Below, piece after piece: positions 36,531-46,000 of a stretch of DNA of 51,319 nt (positions are counted from its first letter, which is position 1; every line of letters starts with the position of its first letter). The DNA is from a virus. The translations under genes were made by a program, and so were the position numbers. The notes under the pieces were generated by a model. That model was not told where the DNA came from. It worked only from the letters and a program-made list of their open reading frames with translations, and ran no database searches. The stretch spans positions 1 through 51,319 of the IMG/VR virus record IMGVR_UViG_3300020198_000025; one strand, given 5' to 3'.

Positions 36531-38756
36531 ATGCCATACTTAGGTATAAGTCCTACAAGGACAGATAACAGAAAAATTGACACTCCACTTCAAAGAGTTA
36601 GTGGTGGTACTGGATTTAATGGATCTGAAACTCAATTTTATTTAACAATTGAGCAAGAACCAGTTTATCCAGATACCGAGCTTCTTCTCCAAGCAGTATT
36701 GAATGGTGGTCAACTAAATCCTAAAGTTGATTTTACTATTCAAAGTAATATAATTACTTTTGCTATTGCTCCTTCGCAGAATGCTATTTTCTTTGCGATT
36801 ATTGGCGACAGAATTTCCTTAAATAAACCAGGGACAGATACTGTTACTACTGGCACCATTAAAGATTCTGCAGTAACAACTGCTAAAATTGCAAATAATT
36901 CAATCACTAGCGATAAGATTGCTCCTGGTACAGTAATAGCATCTGACGTTGCTGACGGTGCTATCACGACGATTAAACTTGATGGAACTATTGGTGCTGA
37001 AGCAGTATCAACTGCTAAAATTAGAGATCTGAATATTACTACTGTTAAGATTGCAGATTCTGCGGTAACAACTATTAAACTTGCCGATGCAGCAGTAGAT
37101 TCATTAAAGTTAAGATCTAGCGTATCAACTGATGCTGATAGAGCAGTAACTACTAATCATATACGTGATTTAAATATCACTACTGCAAAACTGGCAAGCA
37201 GTGCTGTCGATTCAACTAAATTAAAAAGCAGTACTTTAGTTGATGTCGATAGAGCTGTAACGACTAATCACATTCGTGATTTAAATATCACCACAGAAAA
37301 ATTAGCTAATGATTCTGTTACTTCTGACAAAATTGCAACTTTTGCGGTAGGTAATACAGAAATTTCTAATGCATCTGTTACCCCAGAAAAAATAAATCTT
37401 ACTGTTTTAACGGATCCATTAAATCCCGCTGATGGACAATTAATTTATAATACGTTTACAAATGCTCCCAAAATTTACAATCAAACTGCAAGCAAATGGG
37501 AAGAACTTTTAACACAATCAACTGCGGGTAGTCTTGTTGGTTCGACATTTATTGCTGCAATTCCAACTTCACTTTCTCCATTTACTGAAAGAAATACACA
37601 AGTTACTCCAGAAACTACAATAAAAAGTTATGCTTTTAATGATAGTATATTTGTTCCAAGACACGTTGTTGTCACAAATGGGGGTAAAATTTCGTCTTCA
37701 GCTAATTTAATTTCTTGGACAGCAAGAACATCAGGGACTGCTAATGATTTAAATTCCGTTTCTTGGAGCGGATCCTATTTCTTTGCTGGAGGAAATGCAA
37801 ATACTATATGCACTTCTTCAAATGCAGAAAGTTGGACTACTTCTGTTGGTCCTTTTGCATCCAGTACTAATATTACTACAACATTTTCTGCAAATGGTAA
37901 TGTCTTAATTGGTGGATCTAATGGAGAAATCGCAGGCGGTCTTCCATTTACATTAAGAAATAGTAATTTATCTTCTTCTATTACATCATTTGCATATAAT
38001 AATAATGTATATGTTGCTGGTGGATCTCAAGGAGATATTTCTTCTTCGGTTGATATTACTGCTTGGACTCAAAGATTAAACGGTGGTGGATCAAACAAAG
38101 TTTACTTGCAACCATTTGGAACTGGTTTTATAGCAGTAATTGATAATCAAACAAGTAATGATGTAACTATTAAAACGTCAACGAATGGAATTACTTGGGT
38201 AGATCTCATTATTAATCCACCAAATGTGCAAACTGTAAAATCTTTTAGATATTTTCCAGTAACTCAAGCTTATTTGATTGTTGATCAAAATGGAAATACT
38301 TTAAGATCTTCAAATGGAAAAGATTGGGCGATTTTCAATCAACCATCATTTGATATCAATACAAGTATTTCTATTAATGATTTTAATTATGCTCAACAAG
38401 GCGGTGTCCAATACTTTGTAATGATGGGTACAAAAAATGTTAGTGGAACTCTCTCACCATATTTTGTTACCGCAACATTTAATACAACAAACAATCAACT
38501 TGAGTCGAATAAAAATTATATCATTGATACATCATATGGTTTAGTTACTGTTAATTTACCATCAAATCCAAATGTAGGAGATACTGTTAGATTAGCTGAT
38601 GGAGGAAATACTTGGGGCACAGCAAATGCTGTGGTTAATGCAAACAATAAATCATTCTTGGTTAGTACAGGTAGTATAGATAATGTATTAATTCTTGATT
38701 ATTCTGGAGTGAATATTGATTTAATATGGACAGGTTCATATTGGAGGGTTTACTAA
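36531..38756 (+). CDS. Repeat-rich tail fibre with Asp-box-like motifs, 741 aa
   Basis: Domains in order: an N-terminal part with a DGVLQ-like unit (LLQAVLNGGQLNPKVDF, about 50-66); residues about 104-290 built of short repeats of the type (A/N)(V/I)TTxK(I/L)A, probably a trimeric beta shaft; a segment (about 387-643) with recurring SSNxxxW motifs (SSNAESWT, SSVDITAWT, STNGITWV, SSNGKDWA) resembling Asp-box beta-propeller blades; and a C-terminal domain (NYIIDTSYGLVTVNLPSNP to SYWRVY) typical of cyanophage fibres. A direct repeat of about 111 bp lies in the shaft. GGAG lies in the loop of a 4-bp hairpin (36515-36530) flush with the ATG. A sugar-binding adhesin is the likely role. Confidence 0.83.
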   Translation: MPYLGISPTRTDNRKIDTPLQRVSGGTGFNGSETQFYLTIEQEPVYPDTELLLQAVLNGGQLNPKVDFTIQSNIITFAIAPSQNAIFFAIIGDRISLNKPGTDTVTTGTIKDSAVTTAKIANNSITSDKIAPGTVIASDVADGAITTIKLDGTIGAEAVSTAKIRDLNITTVKIADSAVTTIKLADAAVDSLKLRSSVSTDADRAVTTNHIRDLNITTAKLASSAVDSTKLKSSTLVDVDRAVTTNHIRDLNITTEKLANDSVTSDKIATFAVGNTEISNASVTPEKINLTVLTDPLNPADGQLIYNTFTNAPKIYNQTASKWEELLTQSTAGSLVGSTFIAAIPTSLSPFTERNTQVTPETTIKSYAFNDSIFVPRHVVVTNGGKISSSANLISWTARTSGTANDLNSVSWSGSYFFAGGNANTICTSSNAESWTTSVGPFASSTNITTTFSANGNVLIGGSNGEIAGGLPFTLRNSNLSSSITSFAYNNNVYVAGGSQGDISSSVDITAWTQRLNGGGSNKVYLQPFGTGFIAVIDNQTSNDVTIKTSTNGITWVDLIINPPNVQTVKSFRYFPVTQAYLIVDQNGNTLRSSNGKDWAIFNQPSFDINTSISINDFNYAQQGGVQYFVMMGTKNVSGTLSPYFVTATFNTTNNQLESNKNYIIDTSYGLVTVNLPSNPNVGDTVRLADGGNTWGTANAVVNANNKSFLVSTGSIDNVLILDYSGVNIDLIWTGSYWRVY

Positions 38757-38757
38757 A

Positions 38758-39132
38758 ATGCCAATTAATTTAAGCAATTTAATATCAACAGGTTCTGGAT
38801 CAGGAACTAACATTTATGATTTTCATGCTTTAAAAAGAACTTCAGATGGTATGCTGATCTATACCTTAGAAGATACTCTTTCGAATACAGTCATTAATGT
38901 ATTCAATCAACCCACAAATAACGTATTTGCATCTCTTAACGAAGATTATACTACTGCATTACCTGCTGGTCGTGCTAAAAATAATATTAACGGCATGGGA
39001 GATTTAAATAGTGCTAATGATAAATACCAACAGTATAGATTTGAAAACAAAAAAGTGAGATATTTTATTGATGATGATGGTTATATGGTCGCAAGACTAA
39101 ACGCAAATTTTTCTTACTCAGGTCCAAAATAA
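38758..39132 (+). CDS. Hypothetical virion protein, 124 aa
   Basis: The N-terminus (MPINLSNLISTGSGSGTN) is flexible and Gly/Ser-rich. The chain then has DFHALKRTSDGMLIYTLED and a C-terminal RYFIDDDGYMVARLNANFSY that looks like a beta hairpin. One base separates it from the repeat-rich fibre, and the CBM-like gene follows after 12 bases, so co-expression is likely. The family is not recognised; its placement suggests an adhesin-associated structural protein. Confidence 0.72.
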   Translation: MPINLSNLISTGSGSGTNIYDFHALKRTSDGMLIYTLEDTLSNTVINVFNQPTNNVFASLNEDYTTALPAGRAKNNINGMGDLNSANDKYQQYRFENKKVRYFIDDDGYMVARLNANFSYSGPK

Positions 39133-39144
39133 TAGGAAACTAAA

Positions 39145-40044
39145 ATGGCAGATTTCAGATTAGGTAGATTAAAATTTAATTGGAGAGGCAGTTGGAGTGC
39201 TACAACAGCTTTCGAAATTGATGATATCGTGAAGTTTGGTGGTAACACATATGTTTGTGTTGCCAACCACACATCTGCCGCTTCTGAAGCGGCATTTTAT
39301 ACTGATGATCTTGGCGCAACTCCAACAAGATGGAATGTTCACGTTCCTGGTTACGAAGTAAAAGGAACATGGATAGCAAGTTATTTTTACAAACTAAATG
39401 ATCTTGTTACCTATGGTAACACAATTTATGTTTGCACAACTCAACACGCTTCAGGTAGCACATTCGATGCTACAAAATTCTCAACATATCTGGAAGGATT
39501 AAAGTTTGAGGATACTTGGAATAGTACAACAGAATATCAAAAAGGAGATATTGTATCCTATGGCGGTTATACATTTACCGCAAAAACAATAAACACAAAT
39601 GTTGTTCCAGGATCAAATGCAACCGATTGGGGTCTTTTAATCAAGGGGTTATTCCCCCAAGGAGCTTGGTCTGGATTAACGGCATATAAAGCAGGTGATG
39701 TAGTTCAGTATGGTGGGTCATTATATGTCGCAATATCTGCTAGCACAAATGTAAAACCTTCGTCAGATGTAACTAAATGGACATTTATGCAGTCTGGTCT
39801 CAAATGGAGAGGCAACTGGAGTGCAGTTACTGATTATAACATCGGTGAACTTGTATATAAGGGTGCAAGTGCTTGGATAAATATTCAAGAATACACAATT
39901 GCTCAAGGTGGTGCAAGAGATCCCGAACAAGCGCCTGCTTTCTGGGACCTTTTTGCTCAAGGTGATAACACCACCAACGTTTCGGGACAAATCGCTGCAG
40001 TTAAGGCGGCAGCTTTAACATTTTCGCTAACATTCGGATTCTAA
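39145..40044 (+). CDS. Five-repeat CBM5/12-like protein, 299 aa
   Basis: Five units of about 50 residues carry the pattern W(R/E/I)GxWxxxxxYxxxDxVxYGGxxYV (for example WRGSWSATTAFEIDDIVKFG, VKGTWIASYFYKLNDLVTYG, WSGLTAYKAGDVVQYGGSLY). This is the core of chitin-binding type-3 / CBM5/12 modules, which bind polysaccharide through exposed aromatics. The short C-terminal tail (SGQIAAVKAAALTFSLTFGF) is hydrophobic and may anchor the protein. A fair AGGAAA Shine-Dalgarno lies before ATG 39145. The protein probably helps reversible binding to cell-surface glycans. One extra unit of the same type lies in the 2634-aa protein next door. Confidence 0.83.
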   Translation: MADFRLGRLKFNWRGSWSATTAFEIDDIVKFGGNTYVCVANHTSAASEAAFYTDDLGATPTRWNVHVPGYEVKGTWIASYFYKLNDLVTYGNTIYVCTTQHASGSTFDATKFSTYLEGLKFEDTWNSTTEYQKGDIVSYGGYTFTAKTINTNVVPGSNATDWGLLIKGLFPQGAWSGLTAYKAGDVVQYGGSLYVAISASTNVKPSSDVTKWTFMQSGLKWRGNWSAVTDYNIGELVYKGASAWINIQEYTIAQGGARDPEQAPAFWDLFAQGDNTTNVSGQIAAVKAAALTFSLTFGF

Positions 40045-40068
40045 TTTTAAAAGGAGAGTTAAACTAAA

Positions 40069-43000
40069 ATGGCAAGAAAATTAGCATTTGACTACACATT
40101 TAACAAAGCTGCCAAGCAGATTATACTAAATGGTAACGTCAATTTCAAGAGATTACTCTTGATCAACAACGCAACCGCTAACATTGTTATCTACAATGTT
40201 GGTGATCCAGCACTAAAAGCTACGTCTGTTAATTACAATCCATCAACAGACCAAACAACTGTTACTCTAAATTATGACACCACTGGAATGAATAACAGTG
40301 ATGTTCTTCAAATTTTTACAGAGCAAGATGGTGTAGAAATTAAACCTGTTGATACTCTTTTAGATCCTGTATCAAAATTCCGTGTATCGGAACCAAACAC
40401 TCTGATCGATACCGATTTTGAGTATGGTCTACAAGCAACAAAATGGGAAACTCTAGAAAGAGTTAATAATATTCCAGGATATTATTCAATTACTGGCGAC
40501 ACCCCTCTCACCAACATTGCTGATGTTACTACAAACGGTACTAAAATTGTAACGGTAACTTGTACATCACCCCATGGTCTAACAACTGGTATTCCTATTG
40601 ATGTTCGTGGTCTTGACAGTATTACTGCCGAGGGAACATTCCTTGTTCGCAAGACAACAGATCTTTCTTTCACTTACGAAACCAGAACAGTTCAACCAGG
40701 AAGCGCATCAGTACCAGTAAGTATTAATACTGCTTATGTGACTGTTACAACGGGGCGCTTTTATGTACAATCCCAAATTCCTTTTGATAACAGCGCATCT
40801 GTAGATGAAGGTCCAGTTGTAACTAATGGCGCAAACGTTAGTACTTTAACAGTAACTACTCCATATAAGCATGGTTTCAAAGTCAATTCTCCTTTCTATT
40901 TAACAAATACTTTATCAAATTCTAAAGTACCATTTTCTGCTGGTTCAATTACTAATGGTGGCAGCGTAGAGGATAGAATCTCGTATTCTTTGGATACTGG
41001 AAACTTTAACCCATATGAACCATTCCACGATGGTACAAAACTTCGTGTATTAATCAATGCACTGGATGCTATTTCAGTAGCAAATGATACTATTACCATT
41101 CCTGATCACCAATTGGTAACTGGAGACCCTATTGCATATCTCGGATCAACTGGCGCTCATCCTACAATCAACGCAGTAACAACAGGAAGATTTAATGTTG
41201 CCGCTGGACAACTACCAGTTTACAATATTGGTACTGGTAGTGCAGCAGCTTCATATTTTTATGCCGTTGTTATTGACGCCGATACTATTAAATTAGCTAC
41301 CAACCCACAAAATGCATATAATGGTGATGTACTAGTTGATTTCAACAGTGCTGGTAGTGGCAATTTAACTTTCTCGTTATTTAGTTCCAGAGGTTATGAG
41401 ATTCAGCAAAGTATTAGCACAATTCAAACCGTAAATGGTCAATCTGAAATTAAAGTTACCTTTAATGGAAGAACCAACAAACAGATGCATGTATATCCTG
41501 AGCGTCAAATTACTTTGAGTGATACTAATATTCCTGGTTTGGATGGTGTTTATGTAGTTAAATCATCTCCTGTTGCAGCAGCTTTTGCAAGTCAGAATTG
41601 GAGAGAAACTGATACCTTCTTTATTATGGAAGGACCATCAAGCAGCAATGGAGCGGCGTTTGTTAATCAAACTGTTTCAGCAACATATACATTGAATGGC
41701 AATGCTGCAGCAATTAATGCTCCTTTAAGAACTAAAAATTACGAATATACTTTTAGTCCTACAATTTCTGGAGCATCTGGCGCTACTCTAACTGTAAGTG
41801 CCCTATCAAATCTTGGTGATGGAGACCTTCCAACTCGTGTGGGATCTGTAGTTAGATTTACAAATGTAGGTTCTCTTACTGGCGTAACAGCAAATACAAA
41901 TTATTTTGTTTCTGCAGTAACATCTACTTCTATCACACTATCGTCAACCAACCCAGTTCTTTCAGTAACTCCTATTGTATTTGGCGGAACAGTTGGTGCG
42001 GCTACCATTAAAGTATTCCGTTCTGGTGTCCGTGCTCAGGTTCATGATGGAGCTTCATCTTGGATGAATCATACTCGTGTATCTGTTCACGATTGGTGTT
42101 CAATTACAGGTAAAATGTTTACCCGTGAGTGTGTTTCTTCCGATAGAATTTTCATCAAAAACCACGGTTTGTCGTTAGGTACTCCAATTATATTTGTTGG
42201 CGGTGGTAATACTTGGACTGGAGGAGCTACAGCACCAGTGGAATCTGCCAACCAATCGATAATTTATTATGCTGATGTAATCAACAAAGACGAAATTTCT
42301 TTAAAGAACGCAGAGAGTATATCTGGAGTTGGTCCTTATTCTGGATCAGCGACTGGAGCAACTATCAATTTTTCTACTGCTAACACTTGGGCTGGGGGAA
42401 TTTATCAACTGCACCCAGGATTTGCTATTAGTAGTTTCTCACTAGCTGGTGGTGGATCTGGTGGGGGTCGAGATCGTGTCATTGGTTCATACGCAAACTT
42501 ACCTGCGTATATGACAGAAGATGCTGAAATTATTATAAAAAATGGAACTGGATCTGGTCTTCCAGGCGGTGTCCAGCAAACTCCAAATACATATACAGAA
42601 TATCAAAAATATTATGCAAGAACTCTTGTAAATAGTGGTCCAATTTCATCTGCTTGTGAATTTTCACTCACTCTTTCCGAAGCTGGTTCACCAGTTCACT
42701 TTACTACTAACTCAACCAACGGGGCGGGTCGTTTTATCTGTTGTCGTATTTCCGAAAATAGATTCTCGAATAGTTTCTTCTTGCCAAATCATGGTGGTAT
42801 TACTGGTCAAAGAACCACTTATAGTATTACTGGTTCCTTTACTAATGGCACTCGTGATGAACAAGCTATTTTCCCATCAACTGCAGGATTCCCTGGACCT
42901 TTATTTGATTATGTAACTGACATTACTGGCGTTAACTGGCCTAGAGTCAACATGATTTTGACTCATCCTACAGGTACACTCAATGGTTTATCCACTGCAG

Positions 43001-46000
43001 CTCCGAATAATCGTTATTACATGGTGCCAATCACTGATGATATATTTAAAGTTCAACTTTATGAAACTACAGCAAATGTATTGCCAACTGGTCAACCAAC
43101 ACGACAACTATTCCCAACTACAGCTGCTGCTCAAGCAACTGATGGTACGGCTGGTCCACTTGGAACAACTCGTATGAAGTTTGCGAATTCAACTGTTGCT
43201 AATGCTAATGGAAATAGAATTTTCCTCCCTATCGAAAATCAAAAATTAGTAGAAGCAGATGTTGTTCGTTACGAATCAACAGGTAGTTCCGAAGTAGGTA
43301 GTGCTTATCCAAACGCTCCTGGATTAGTAAATGGTAATTTATATAATGTAAGAAATGTAAGTGATTTTTCTCCTCTATCTACTGGATTTTTCACTACAAT
43401 CGCTCATGATTCTGATGCTACTGTTTTAACTTTAAACACTACTATTACTGGAGCTATTGTCCCAGGAAATACTCTATGGACTGGCGTATATTTAAATGAA
43501 AGAATGCTTGTCACTGGAGTATCTAATAATAAAGTTACTGTAATTAGAGGATACAATGGAACAACTGCTCAACCAATTCCTGCAGAAGTTACACTCTATA
43601 GAGTAAATGGAAGTTTCCAATTACAGATTAGAGATAGTGCAATCCCTAGAGCTCTTTCCGTTGGTAACACAGGTGCAAACGCAACTACTGATCAATGGAC
43701 TATAACTAATCATGGTTTAAGAATTGGTGAATCTGTTGCTATTTCTGGTTATGCAACTAGTGGTGTAATTAACAACACTATTCTTGGCCCCGCTGGTAAT
43801 TCTCAACCAGCTAATGCTCAAATTTACTATGCAATTCCAGTTGATGCAAATAACTTCCAACTAGCACATTCAAGAGCTGCTGCTTTTGCTGGATTCCCAA
43901 TTGATATCAGTGCTGCTGGTTCTGGTGGTACTTGGACGTTTGTGCAATATTACGATGCTGTTCCTCTTGCTTCTGCTGCAACTGGAGTTCATAATCTAAT
44001 TAATGTTTCATCAACAGGAACAATTGATGGTGGGTATGATGCTTCTTCTGTATCTGATTACAAAGTTACATTTAATCCAGGAACAAATATTCCTGCAAGA
44101 TCCATCGTTTTTGATCCAGCAAAGAATGTAGATTTGAAAACAGGATCATTCTACTACCAAAATCATGGATTAACTACTGGAACTAGAGTTGTTTATTCTA
44201 GAAATGGCAATAGTTTTGAAATTGGAAGATCATCTGGAACTACTCATCCACGCCAAGGATATAATGCATTATTTGATTTACAAATTACAAATATTACCTC
44301 AACAGGTACTCAAGTAACTTACAGTTTTGCAACTCTACCTGCTTCTCCATTTGATATCGTTCCAAATCAAACTATTACAGTTTCTGGAGTAACCGTTGGT
44401 GGTTCCACCAATAATGGTTATAATGGAACATTTAAAGTTGTTTCTTCTACAGTTTCTTCCGTTACGGTAAATAATACAACTACTGGTGGGTCTCCCGCTG
44501 GAACTGCATTTGTTGCTGGAACATATTATGTGATTAGAAGAAATCTCGATATGTATCAACTTGCATACACTAAAGAAGATTCTCTTGCTGGCAGAGCAAT
44601 TCAAAATTATTCGACAACTGGAACTACTAACTCAGGACACAGTTTAACTACTTCACAAGTAACTGGAGAATCTTTGGGTAATGGTCTTGCAACAATTGTT
44701 GCTAGAGATATTATTATAAATGGATCTTCTACTAATTTTGTGCTGGCTGCTTCTGATAGATTTGTATCGAATGGTCATGGTTTTACTACTGGTGATAGAA
44801 TAATCTATCAGGTATGGGGTAATGGCAGACAAATCAATGGTCTAGTTTCTGGGAGACAATATTTTGTCAATAACTCAGCAAACACAGTCACTCCTCGTGG
44901 TGGTGCACAAAGTGGTGCCTCCGCTAACCAGTTCTCACTCCACAATACATGGGTAGGTGCTTATACAAACACTGACCTTGTTGATATTCTTGGAGTTGGT
45001 ACAAGCACACTTCACCAGTTTAAGGTTACAAACCCATCACTCAGGGGAACAACATTCAAAGGTGATTGGAACACATCCGATAGTTATTTGTATGGAGATG
45101 TAGTACAATTCAGAAATAGTTACTATATGTCGGTTGTTGGTGCTACTCCTCCTGGATCAACTACACTTGTTGCAAATACTGGCCAACAACCAGTAAGAGA
45201 TAATGATGGAGCTGCAAACCTTAACTGGATGCTTCTTCCACCACTTCCTTCGTATACTACTAAATTCTTAGCTCAATATAGAGGAGGAGATACGGTTAAA
45301 TTATCTGGTCAAATGCCAGTTAAAACTTTAATTTTCTCTGGAACAAGCGCAGCTAATACAACTACTGGTATCTTTACAATTACTAATCATGGTTTATCGA
45401 CTGGCGATGCATTGATTTATAAATTAGATGCTGCAGGTGGATTACACCAAGGAACAAATGGTCTTTGGTCACAATATGTAAATGATGCTAACAGAGTGCA
45501 GCAACCATATTCGAATATGACACATAATACCATATATTATGTAAATATTATTGATCCAAATACATTTACCATTCATACTTCCCCATCGGGTGCATTTATC
45601 GGTGGTTCTAGTGGCACAGGTGTAGATCAAGTGATTCCTGCTGCTGTTGGAACTGGTGATAGACACAGATTTGAAAAATTAGAAGGTTTTGTGTTTGAAA
45701 TGGGAGTAGTTGCTGTTAATAATGAATCAGATATGATCGTTACCGATCCATATCCATCTCGTCAAATTGTTTTCAATCCTCAAACAACTCTCAATACTGT
45801 TCAAAACCTAGCAACTCCAGTTGTTTCCATTGAAAGAGGCGAAATTTATATTCCTAACCATGGTTTAAATACTGGGGTAAAGGTTTATTATTCTGCTGGT
45901 TTTGGTATTGGTAATATTATCGGTGGTCTATCTGAAGGTGGCGCATTCTTTGTAATTAAGATTAATGATGATGTAATTCGTCTTGCTAACTCGCTAAGCA

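Noticed and set aside
42635-42916. 93-codon forward frame inside the 2634-aa gene
   Set aside because: It is an out-of-frame shadow of a strongly supported gene, with no ribosome site of its own.
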